Below, piece by piece: positions 14,541 through 22,461 of a stretch of 32,728 nucleotides of DNA. Below the pieces are notes generated by a model, which was given only the letters and a program-made list of their open reading frames with translations, had not been told where the DNA came from and searched no databases. The stretch comes from an uncultured Muribaculaceae bacterium (GTDB lineage Bacteria > Bacteroidota > Bacteroidia > Bacteroidales > Muribaculaceae). Position 1 is the stretch's first letter. Every line of letters begins with the position of its first letter. The stretch covers positions 1-32,728 of the forward strand of contig CAJTMM010000027.1 in NCBI GenBank assembly GCA_910577465.1. Direction: 5' to 3'. The position numbers and the translations under genes are program-made.

Positions 14541-15743
14541 TCAGGTGTTGAGGGGCAATTCTATGCGGAATGTGGTGCCGAGCCCGGGTTCGGAATCGCT
14601 CACGAATATGCGTCCGCCGTGGTATTGCTCCACGATGCGTCGTGCGAGTGTAAGCCCGAGTCCCCATCCGCGTTTCTTGGTGGTGAATCCTGGGTTGAAT
14701 ACGGTTTTGCGCATCTTGCGGCTCATGCCTTTGCCTGTGTCCTTGACCAGAACCACTGCCTTGTCGTGCTCGTGCAGTGTGGTCACGGTAATGGACCCGC
14801 GCCCCTCCATGGCATCAACTGCATTTTTTATGAGGTTTTCCATGACCCATTCGATGAGCGGAGCCGACATGCTGACCATGAGCGGCTGCGGCGATTGGTG
14901 AACGGTGAGGGAGATGCGCGATGAGATGCGGGTGGACATGTATGTTGCCGATTTGTCGACCACCGAATTGAGGTCGGCACGCTCCATCTGCGGCTGTGAG
15001 CCGATTTTGGAGAATCGCGATGCTATGGTGGATAGACGTTTGACATCCTTGTCCATCTCGGTCACCATCTCCGGGTCCACATCCATGTCGCGCATCAGTT
15101 CCACCCAAGCCATGAGCGATGATATAGGAGTGCCGAGCTGATGCGCCGTTTCCTTGGATAGCCCCACCCACACCTTGTTCTGCTCGGCTTTCTTGGTGGA
15201 TGATACCGCGAAGTACACCACAAACACGAAAGCTGCCATGACGATGAGTTGCACATAGGGGTAACGGCTGAGGTTGCGCAGCAGCGTGGAGTCCTCGTAG
15301 TAGAGATGCTGTACGGTGCCGGGTTCGATGGCTATGTGTATGACATTGGGCGAGCGTTGGAGTTGCGACAGCTTGCGGTTGAGAAACAGAGCGTTGGCGT
15401 CGCTGATGTAAAGCGGATTGAGCGAGTCGACCGGCTCGGGCAGCCGGAAATTGCGGTGCATTATTATATTGCCGTCATCGTCGGTGAGCAGCACGGGTAT
15501 GTTGGTGTTGCCCTCGATGATATTGAGCAGGAAATCTATGTTGGCGCTTTCGGCGTCGGACGAGCCGGAATTGATGTTGACAATCTCTTTGGTGGCGTCC
15601 GCCCAGATTTGCATGCGCGCGCGCTCCTGTTCGGCAAGGTCGCCCACGAGCGAATTGGAAAAATATAGAAACAGAGTCACCACCGCTATGGATATAAGCA
15701 GGAACAGAGCAGTGCCGTAACGTCGGATATCATATATATTCAC
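14541..15743 (-). CDS. Sensor histidine kinase
   Basis: A 400-residue inner-membrane two-component sensor. A first transmembrane helix spans about residues 11-29 (ALFLLISIAVVTLFLYF), a periplasmic sensor region follows to about 160, and a second helix (VQLIVMAAFVFVVYFAV) leads into the cytoplasmic kinase. The phosphoacceptor is the histidine of KETAHQLGTP near residue 201. The ATP-binding domain has the N box ENLIKNAVDAMEG near 302, DTGKGMS near 336 and GWGLGLTLARRIV near 363. The H-box form (AHQLGTP) is common in Bacteroidetes. There is no response regulator next to it in this window, so the partner is elsewhere. The signal sensed cannot be read from the sequence. Confidence 0.9.
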   Translation of the reverse strand: MNIYDIRRYGTALFLLISIAVVTLFLYFSNSLVGDLAEQERARMQIWADATKEIVNINSGSSDAESANIDFLLNIIEGNTNIPVLLTDDDGNIIMHRNFRLPEPVDSLNPLYISDANALFLNRKLSQLQRSPNVIHIAIEPGTVQHLYYEDSTLLRNLSRYPYVQLIVMAAFVFVVYFAVSSTKKAEQNKVWVGLSKETAHQLGTPISSLMAWVELMRDMDVDPEMVTEMDKDVKRLSTIASRFSKIGSQPQMERADLNSVVDKSATYMSTRISSRISLTVHQSPQPLMVSMSAPLIEWVMENLIKNAVDAMEGRGSITVTTLHEHDKAVVLVKDTGKGMSRKMRKTVFNPGFTTKKRGWGLGLTLARRIVEQYHGGRIFVSDSEPGLGTTFRIELPLNT

Positions 15744-15801
15744 AATTGATGAACGTGAAAGTCCGCGATATATTTTAACGGTGTGCGGAATGTGTTAATT
15801 T

Positions 15802-15833
15802 TTTGGTTTGTAGCTGAAAAGTATTTACCTTTG
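15802..15833 (+). promoter_or_regulatory. Promoter of the cobalamin operon
   Basis: TTTG (15802-15805), a 20-base spacer and TACCTTTG (15826-15833) match the Bacteroidetes consensus fully. Transcription would start at about the first paired base of the riboswitch. Confidence 0.72.
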
Positions 15834-16042
15834 CCGATGCAACGGTGCTGTAATCCGCCATGATGGCGGTAGCGGCTTAAAAGGGAACCGGGTGAGAATC
15901 CCGGACAGTCCCGCTGCTGTGAGTTTCAGCAACATCACCGATACGAGCTCTGAACAAGGGCATGTCACTGGTCATTCATGGGCCGGGAAGGCAATCGGAG
16001 AAGATGGAAACGAGTCAGAAGACCTGCCGGAGCGCTATCGGT
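15833..16042 (+). ncRNA. Cobalamin (B12) riboswitch
   Basis: RNA leader that binds adenosylcobalamin or a relative and lowers expression when the vitamin is plentiful. Class features in order are: the P1 5' arm GCCGAT pairing with ATCGGT at 16037-16042; GGTGC; the core AAAAGGGAA with the following CCGGG...CCCGG hairpin and AGTCCC; the conserved CGCTGCTGTGA; the B12 box region TGTCACTGGTCATTC with GGCCGGGAAGGC; and the 3' core AGAAGACCTGCC at 16019-16027. It lies directly behind a promoter and upstream of a BtuB-like receptor, as expected. Confidence 0.93.
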
Positions 16043-16231
16043 TGATGGCTTGCGAGGACGAGCCACTGGCGAAAAGGATTCCATCTGTCCGTGTAGCGTG
16101 TACCGCTGCTTACCGACCGAATGTACAGGCACAATTATCTGTCGGTGGTATGGCGCAATCGGAGGACTCGTATTCGACATGCTATTGACTGGTAGCTATT
16201 GGAAAAAGTTACAGTCAATATGTGTAGACAG
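16043..16231 (+). promoter_or_regulatory. Leader between the riboswitch and the receptor gene (putative expression platform)
   Basis: About 190 untranslated bases follow the aptamer. They contain a possible stem (ACCG with ACAG pairing to CTGT with CGGT, about 16112-16150) and a B12-box-like GAGCCACTGGCG near 16060. No U-tract terminator is visible, so control may act on translation or on a less canonical terminator. This is inference. Confidence 0.4.
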
Positions 16232-18217
16232 ATGAACCTGCGAACCAATCTTATTATTTCTCTTACATTTACAGGGATGTTGTGTGGAGCCACGACTCCG
16301 CCCGACAGCATACGCCGTCTGGACGAGGTGACGGTGACGGCTCAAAGTTACAAGGATGTGATTCCTGCCCAGACACTTAAAGGCAAGGAGCTTGATGGAC
16401 TCCGGTCGCACAGCGTTGCCGATGCATTGCGTTACTTTTCGGGCGTGCAGCTCAAGGACTACGGAGGTGTGGGCGGAATCAAGACGGTGAATATACGCTC
16501 CATGGGCACCAATCACATGGGAGTGTACTACAATGGAATAGAGCTCGGCAATGCCCAGAACGGCCAGGTGGACCTCGGAAAATACTCGCTTGACAATATA
16601 GAGGCTGTGAGCCTGTATAACGGTCAGAAAAGTGAGATATTCCAGTCGGCACGCGAGTTTGGATCCGCCGGGTCGATATATCTGACCACCCGCTTCCCGC
16701 AGTTTGCCGAAGGGGAGAAATCGCGTCTTAAAGTGGGCTTGCGTGCAGGTTCGTTTGATTTGTTCAATGCCGCAATTACGTTTGATTATAAACTCAGCAA
16801 CACAGTCAGTTTCAGTTTCAACGGCGAGTGGCTCAATGCATCGGGTAAGTACAAGTTCCGGTACCGGCGTGTCACGCCATCCGGCGAGCTTGCCTATGAC
16901 ACCACGGCTGTGCGGCAGAATGGCGACATCGACGCGGTCCGTTTCGAAGCGGGATTGCACGGGTTTCTGCCAAAAGGCCGATGGAAAGCGTTTGTGTACC
17001 ATTATAATTCGGAGCGCGGTGTCCCGGGTGCCATAGTGAACAACGTGTGGCGTCGCGGTGAACGTCTGTGGGACCGCAATTCATTCGCACAGGCGATGTG
17101 GGAATACGACGTAACATCGCGCTGGGCGGTGAAAGTCAATGCAAAATATGCCTACGATTATACCCGCTATGTAAATAATGACGACAAACTGATACACGTA
17201 GATAATACCTATAAGCAAAAGGAGGTGTACTTGTCATGGGCAAACCGCGTTACGATATTCCCCAACTGGGAATGGTCGGCGGCTTATGATTTCCAGTGGA
17301 ACGGTCTGAGTGAGTACATGTCGGTGCGTCGTACCACCCACTGGCTGTCGACTGCCACGGCATTCTCGCTGGGCAATTGCTTCAAAATGCAGGCGAGTGC
17401 GCTCATGACTATGGTCAACGAGGAGAAGCGTGACCGGGATAATGCTCCTGACAAATTCAAATTTACCCCCGGAGTGTTCGTTTCATACAAACCGTTCCGC
17501 CGCCCTAATCTGGTGTTACGTGCGTTCTACAAACGCAGTTACCGCATGCCCACGTTCAATGACCTGTACTATACCGATATGGGCAATGCTTATCTCAAGC
17601 CTGAGCTCGCCATCCAATATAATGCCGGTGTGCTGTACGACATCTCGCGTACCGCAGGATTGTTCCGTTTTTTCAGTATCGGTGTTGATGCTTATTACAA
17701 TGAAGTGCGCGATAAGATTGTAGCCTACCCGAAAGGACAGCAGTTCAGGTGGACCATGCTTAACCTCGGGAAAGTGCGCATACGCGGTATCGATGCCCAG
17801 ACTACCCTTACGTTCCGCTTGCCGTCGGACATAGATCTCACCGGCAAATTCCAGTACACCTATCAGGAAGCCATCGATGTGACTAATCCAGCCGATAATT
17901 ATTACCGTCATCAGATACCGTATATTCCATGGAACAGTTTTTCTGTGATAGTGATGGGTGGCTGGCGGGGCTGGACATTTAATTATTCCTATATCTATAC
18001 CGGTTACCGATATAACCAACAGGAGAATATCCGCTATAATTATACGCAGCCATGGTACACAAGCGACATATCGCTGATGAAGACATTCAGTGTGGGTAAG
18101 GTGCGTATGCGTGCCACGATGGAGGTGAATAATCTGTTTGCACAGGATTATGATGTGATACTCAATTATCCAATGCCTAAGCGCAATTACCGGTTTGGCG
18201 TTACGGTAGAGATATGA
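16232..18217 (+). CDS. btuB: BtuB-like TonB-dependent outer-membrane corrinoid receptor
   Basis: Outer-membrane beta-barrel that imports cobalamin using TonB energy. I use the ATG at 16232, which gives a signal peptide (MNLRTNLIISLTFTGMLCGA); upstream starts are a TTG at 16199 and an ATG at 16220. A TonB box (DEVTVTAQ) follows, then a plug domain of about 110 residues (VADALRYFSGVQLKDYGG, IRSMGTNHMGVYYNGIEL), then a barrel with alternating strands ending NYRFGVTVEI. It has 661 residues and lacks the N-terminal carboxypeptidase-like extension of SusC proteins, as in the BtuB group. The B12 riboswitch upstream and a BtuG-like lipoprotein 12 bases downstream make corrinoid the likely substrate. 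The final residue is not aromatic. Confidence 0.9.
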   Translation: MNLRTNLIISLTFTGMLCGATTPPDSIRRLDEVTVTAQSYKDVIPAQTLKGKELDGLRSHSVADALRYFSGVQLKDYGGVGGIKTVNIRSMGTNHMGVYYNGIELGNAQNGQVDLGKYSLDNIEAVSLYNGQKSEIFQSAREFGSAGSIYLTTRFPQFAEGEKSRLKVGLRAGSFDLFNAAITFDYKLSNTVSFSFNGEWLNASGKYKFRYRRVTPSGELAYDTTAVRQNGDIDAVRFEAGLHGFLPKGRWKAFVYHYNSERGVPGAIVNNVWRRGERLWDRNSFAQAMWEYDVTSRWAVKVNAKYAYDYTRYVNNDDKLIHVDNTYKQKEVYLSWANRVTIFPNWEWSAAYDFQWNGLSEYMSVRRTTHWLSTATAFSLGNCFKMQASALMTMVNEEKRDRDNAPDKFKFTPGVFVSYKPFRRPNLVLRAFYKRSYRMPTFNDLYYTDMGNAYLKPELAIQYNAGVLYDISRTAGLFRFFSIGVDAYYNEVRDKIVAYPKGQQFRWTMLNLGKVRIRGIDAQTTLTFRLPSDIDLTGKFQYTYQEAIDVTNPADNYYRHQIPYIPWNSFSVIVMGGWRGWTFNYSYIYTGYRYNQQENIRYNYTQPWYTSDISLMKTFSVGKVRMRATMEVNNLFAQDYDVILNYPMPKRNYRFGVTVEI

Positions 18218-18229
18218 CAACGATGAATT

Positions 18230-19381
18230 ATGCGTAGACTTATATATTTTCTGATTGCATGCATGGCTGTGATGGCTGCATGCCGCGAGGATGAACTGGT
18301 TGTGCCTACGGAATATGACCTGTTGCCCGGCGGCCCCGATGCCGATGCCTCCCCTATAGGGATGTATCTGCTGAATGAGGGCAATATGGGGTCCAATAAG
18401 GCTTCGATAGATTTTGTGGATTTCCGCAACGGTTATTATGCCCGCAATCTGTATGCCGAGCGTAATCCGTCGGTGGTGAAGGAACTTGGCGATGTGGGTA
18501 ACGATATCCAGATTTACGGCTCCAGGATATATGCCGTAATCAACTGCTCACACAAGGTAGAGGTGATGGACGCGCGTACTCTCCGCCGTATCGGTCAGGT
18601 GGACATACCCAATTGCAGGTATATAAAGTTCAGCCGCAACTGTGCCTATGTGACCTCTTATGTGGGTCCCGTGCAGATAGATCCCGATGCGCAACTCGGC
18701 GCCGTGTACCGTGTGGATACCGCGTCACTTGAGATAACCGGCAAATGCACGGTGGGTTATCAACCCGACGAACTTGAGATAATGGGTGAGTATATATATG
18801 TGGCTAATTCCGGCGGTTACCGTGTGCCCAATTATGACCGCACGGTGTCGGTGGTGGAACGTTACGGCATGAAGCAGGTGCAGAAGATACCTGTGGGTAT
18901 AAATCTGCATCGTATCCGTGCCGACCGCTATGGCAAGCTGTGGGTAACGTCGCGCGGAGACTATAATGGCATTCATTCCAAGATATTTGTGCTTGAGCGC
19001 GAAAGCAAGTGGTCGAGCAATATGGTGGTTACCGATACATTGAAGATACCATGTACGGAGATGTGCATTTATGGCGACTCGCTTTATTTCTATTCCACAG
19101 AATGGAGTTATGCCCTTGAACGCAATATAGTGACTTACGGGATAATAGATGTACGTACCAAGGAGCTGGTGTCAAACTCGTTCATTACCGACGGAACCGA
19201 AACGGATATCGAGATACCCTACGGCATAAATATAAATCCCGCAAATGGCGACATCTATGTGACGGATGCCAAGAATTATGTATCGAGCGGCGCGCTGCAT
19301 TGTTACAGTCGGGACGGCAGACGTAAATGGAGTGTACGCACCGGTGACATTCCGGCTCACATGGTGTTTTTGTATGAATGA
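18230..19381 (+). CDS. btuG: BtuG-like surface lipoprotein with beta-propeller
   Basis: A 383-residue lipoprotein with lipobox VMAAC and the conserved cysteine at residue 18. The following REDE resembles the acidic export signal that sends Bacteroidetes lipoproteins to the cell surface. The rest is repeated strands typical of a seven-bladed YncE-like propeller: EVMDARTLRRIGQVDIPN, YRVDTASLEITGKCTVGY, VSVVERYGMKQVQKIPVGI and YGININPANGDIYVTDAKN. In Bacteroides thetaiotaomicron, BtuG proteins of this kind sit on BtuB and bind cobalamin very tightly; that is established for the family, and I infer the same here from order and length. Only 12 bases separate it from the receptor gene. Alternative: a generic YncE-family lipoprotein. 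Confidence 0.82.
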   Translation: MRRLIYFLIACMAVMAACREDELVVPTEYDLLPGGPDADASPIGMYLLNEGNMGSNKASIDFVDFRNGYYARNLYAERNPSVVKELGDVGNDIQIYGSRIYAVINCSHKVEVMDARTLRRIGQVDIPNCRYIKFSRNCAYVTSYVGPVQIDPDAQLGAVYRVDTASLEITGKCTVGYQPDELEIMGEYIYVANSGGYRVPNYDRTVSVVERYGMKQVQKIPVGINLHRIRADRYGKLWVTSRGDYNGIHSKIFVLERESKWSSNMVVTDTLKIPCTEMCIYGDSLYFYSTEWSYALERNIVTYGIIDVRTKELVSNSFITDGTETDIEIPYGININPANGDIYVTDAKNYVSSGALHCYSRDGRRKWSVRTGDIPAHMVFLYE

Positions 19382-19399
19382 ATTTAAAAGAGTAAAATC

Positions 19400-20629
19400 A
19401 TGAGATGGTTGGTCAGATATGTTGTGGCGATGCTGATAATAGCATTGGCGGTAGGATGTCAGTCCGATGTTCCAATGGTGAACCTCGGCATAGATGATGT
19501 GTACAGTGTGTACCGTATGCGCACCCTCCGGCTGCATCCCGAATATCCCGGCGACGGTTATCTGTGGACTATGCCCGATGCATCAGGGGCTGATTCGGTA
19601 GTGTGTACTGACAGGGATTATTATTTCTGTGCCCCCGCAGCCGGTGATTACACCCTGAAATTGCGAATAGCATCAACGAGCGATCCGGTGGAGCATACCA
19701 CGCTTATACGTGTGTGGGATGAGGATGTATCCTATAGCCGGTACATAGCCGATGTGCTGGAATACCGTCCGGCTCCGGGTCAGTTTATAAATGAATTGCC
19801 TAAGTATGATGAGGGCGATACCGAAGCCGATATGTGCCGGAAAGTACTTGAATGCATCGGCGGCAAGAATGATGTACTGGTGTCGTTGGGCAATTATGGC
19901 GGCTATGTGACATTTGCATTTGACCATACGGTAGTCAATATTCCCGGTGAGTATGATTTCCGTATAGATGGCAACTCGTTTTATTCCGCATCCAATCCCA
20001 ATCCTGACGCTCCGGGACCCGGCGGGAGCGCGGAACCGGGTATCGTGATGGTATCAGTGGACTGCAACGGCAACGGTTTGCCCGACGACCCATGGTATGA
20101 ACTTGCCGGCAGCGAGTATTCCAGTCCGTTGACATATCATAATTACAATGTGACTTATTTCCGTCCGGCTCCGGAGCATGAACCGGTGAAGCTCAACGGG
20201 AGTATCGTTGATGCTGAGTATATACGGTATGAAGGCAGTGACGGAGGTGTGGGTTATGTGGAGAAGAATGTGTATCATTCCCAAGACTATTGGCCGCGGT
20301 GGATTGATACTGATGTGATGAGTTTCACCGGTACACGTCTTGCCAACAATGGTGTGGATGAGAGTCATCAAGGCAACTATTACGTACTGTACTGCTATCC
20401 GTGGGGATATGTGGACAATCACCCCAATACCGAGGGAGACCTGTCATGTTTTAAGATTGACTGGGAAGTGGATTCCAACGGATATCCGGTGCATCTCAAC
20501 GGTGTGGATTTCATAAGGGTATATACGGGTGTGAACCAGCAGTGCGGCTGGCTTGGAGAAACGTCAACCGAGATATCGCGTGCCGAGGACCTGCATATAC
20601 CGGATGGCACCCCATTGCCTAATCTGTAA
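19400..20629 (+). CDS. Lipoprotein with an unnamed module shared with the giant operon protein
   Basis: A 409-residue lipoprotein (lipobox ALAVGC, cysteine 20). An N-terminal Ig/PKD-like domain (YLWTMPDASGADS ... YTLKLRIAST) covers about residues 25-110. Residues 118-392 form a module containing EYRPAPGQFINE, VSLGNYGGYVTFAFD, YDFRIDGNSF, PGIVMVSVDCNGNGLPDDPWYELAGS, and a C-terminal WEVDSNGYPVHLNGVDFIRV with GWLGETSTEIS. The same order of motifs occurs in the 1410-residue protein two genes on. The DCNGNGLPDD stretch resembles a calcium-binding loop. Corrinoid binding is inferred from operon membership only; BtuH-type B12-binding lipoproteins occur in comparable loci but I cannot confirm homology. 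Its start lies 18 bases after btuG. Confidence 0.78.
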   Translation: MRWLVRYVVAMLIIALAVGCQSDVPMVNLGIDDVYSVYRMRTLRLHPEYPGDGYLWTMPDASGADSVVCTDRDYYFCAPAAGDYTLKLRIASTSDPVEHTTLIRVWDEDVSYSRYIADVLEYRPAPGQFINELPKYDEGDTEADMCRKVLECIGGKNDVLVSLGNYGGYVTFAFDHTVVNIPGEYDFRIDGNSFYSASNPNPDAPGPGGSAEPGIVMVSVDCNGNGLPDDPWYELAGSEYSSPLTYHNYNVTYFRPAPEHEPVKLNGSIVDAEYIRYEGSDGGVGYVEKNVYHSQDYWPRWIDTDVMSFTGTRLANNGVDESHQGNYYVLYCYPWGYVDNHPNTEGDLSCFKIDWEVDSNGYPVHLNGVDFIRVYTGVNQQCGWLGETSTEISRAEDLHIPDGTPLPNL

Positions 20630-20642
20630 TCACAAATACATA

Positions 20643-22433
20643 ATGAAAAAGGAATTTGCTATGAAGAGAGTATTACTGCTATTTGCGTTTGTGTGCGTAT
20701 GCTACAGTAATGTGTATGCATTTGACGAGGATGACTTCGCATCGGGAGTGTTCGTGCTCAATGAGGATTGGTACGGACATCAGAATTCCACAATCAACAT
20801 GTGGTATCCCGACAATGAGGATGACCCTTACAACCAGGTGTTTTATCGTGTGTTTCAAGCCGTAAACGGGTTGGAACTCGGATGTACGGCACAGTATGGA
20901 CAGGTGTTCGGCGACCGGATTTATATTATGGCGAAGCAGCATAAGGACCCCGGGGCGAGTGTTGCCGGCGGCCGTCTCACGGTGGTGGACGCACGTACCA
21001 TGCGTTGTCTCGCGCAGCTTCCGGTGATAAATCCCGATGGAAGCGCGAGCGATGACGGCAATACGCAGACCGGCGTGATAAGCGGGGCTGCCTTGGGCGA
21101 TGGACGTGCCTGTTGCGGGGTGACACCTGAAAAAGTGTATCTCGGTACTTCCAACGGAATATACATACTTGACACATCCACGCTTACTGTCGTAGGCAGG
21201 ATTCCCGGTACCGAAAATGAACTGATGACCGGCGATGAAAATAATATAGACGGACAGGGACCATTGTATCAGAATCAGATTGGTTCAATGATACGCACGC
21301 AAGATTATGTGTTTGCCATAAAACAGGATGAGGGAGTTTTGGTAATAGATCCCGAAACCGATAGAATAGTGCATGTCATAAAAGGTTGCTACAGTACCAT
21401 GGTGCAGGCTGCCGATGGTTCCTTATGGGCGGGTATGAATCTCGCTGACCCTAACGAGGTGAATGAATATGGAGTGCCGTTGGATCACTATCCCTATGGC
21501 AACAACGGTAGCGCATGGGACGGAAGCGGGCTTTTGCGTATTGACCCATACACGCTCGAGACCGAGACACGCAAACTGTATATAGGCGGTGTGCCGCAAT
21601 CGTGGTATGCGTGGACTGCCGGTAAACTCACAGCTTCGGCAAAACGCAATGTGCTGTATTTCACCTATGCCGATCCGTCGGCAGGACAGGCAGTGTGGTT
21701 TTCTGACTGTATGCTGTACCGTTATGATATAGACCGTGATTATACGAATCTGATATATAACTCTTCCATCGACGGTGATTTGTGGTTTTACAGTTCGTCA
21801 TTGCGCGTGAGTCCTGTCGACGACCAACTGTACTGCCATTTCTATTATGGGAGCAACATAGCCAATAAGAACTGGATTTACCGCCGTTATACCGACGACG
21901 GTAGCTCGATAACACCTAATGCCGAGTGGAAACTGATAAGCAACTATTGGTATCCGGCGATGTTCATATTTCCTGATAATGCCGCTCCGGAGGTGTCGGG
22001 AATGCCTGCTTCGGTGACGGTAGGGGACAGTCCTGTGACCATAGAACTTGCCGACAAGGTAGTGGATGCCGACACGCCGCAAGTGTCGATAGTGAAGCGC
22101 GTAGCGGACAATACCAATCCATCGAGTGTGGATGCGCGGATAGAGCATGGCAATCTTGTGCTCACGTCGCTCAGCCCGGGTGAATCGATGGTGACTGTAA
22201 GGTTCGATTCCAATGGCAAGACGGTGGATCATGTCATAGGTGTCAATGCTACGGTGTCGGGTATAAATGATGTTGTACCGGATGATATCGAGGGCGATGT
22301 ACGCGTGTTTACCCTCACCGGAACCGAGGTGCGGCATTTCCGGGGGATGCGTTGTGATGCCGTTGCCGGTCTTCCGTCAGGAATGTACATAGTGTCAGTC
22401 AACGGTAAAAGGACGAAAGTATTTGTACGGTAA
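20643..22433 (+). CDS. DUF5074-like propeller protein with T9SS sorting tail
   Basis: A 596-residue exported protein. The ATG at 20643 lies 13 bases after the previous stop; an ATG at 20661 would also give the signal peptide MKRVLLLFAFVCVCYSNVYA. Residues about 27-440 look like a propeller of the DUF5074/YncE type: GVFVLNEDWYGHQNSTINMW, QYGQVFGDRIYIMAKQHKD, VYLGTSNGIYILDTSTLTV, VFAIKQDEGVLVIDPETD. An Ig-like domain follows (446-537), and the last 58 residues (GDVRVFTLTGTEVRHF ... GMYIVSVNGKRTKVFVR) are a T9SS type A-like sorting domain. It should be secreted across the outer membrane and held at the cell surface. It is in the B12 operon, so corrinoid capture is the likely role, by inference. 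The open frame extends back to 20553, but that part overlaps the previous gene. Confidence 0.8.
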   Translation: MKKEFAMKRVLLLFAFVCVCYSNVYAFDEDDFASGVFVLNEDWYGHQNSTINMWYPDNEDDPYNQVFYRVFQAVNGLELGCTAQYGQVFGDRIYIMAKQHKDPGASVAGGRLTVVDARTMRCLAQLPVINPDGSASDDGNTQTGVISGAALGDGRACCGVTPEKVYLGTSNGIYILDTSTLTVVGRIPGTENELMTGDENNIDGQGPLYQNQIGSMIRTQDYVFAIKQDEGVLVIDPETDRIVHVIKGCYSTMVQAADGSLWAGMNLADPNEVNEYGVPLDHYPYGNNGSAWDGSGLLRIDPYTLETETRKLYIGGVPQSWYAWTAGKLTASAKRNVLYFTYADPSAGQAVWFSDCMLYRYDIDRDYTNLIYNSSIDGDLWFYSSSLRVSPVDDQLYCHFYYGSNIANKNWIYRRYTDDGSSITPNAEWKLISNYWYPAMFIFPDNAAPEVSGMPASVTVGDSPVTIELADKVVDADTPQVSIVKRVADNTNPSSVDARIEHGNLVLTSLSPGESMVTVRFDSNGKTVDHVIGVNATVSGINDVVPDDIEGDVRVFTLTGTEVRHFRGMRCDAVAGLPSGMYIVSVNGKRTKVFVR

Positions 22434-22461
22434 TAATATAAACCAAATTATAGAATGTAAG

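Noticed and set aside
14506..14667. 54-residue N-terminal extension of the HAD hydrolase
   Set aside because: Arg/His-rich sequence overlapping the end of the histidine kinase; the HAD motif starts right after the ATG at 14505.
20553..20642. 30-residue N-terminal extension of the DUF5074-like protein
   Set aside because: It lies inside the previous gene and precedes a clean signal peptide.
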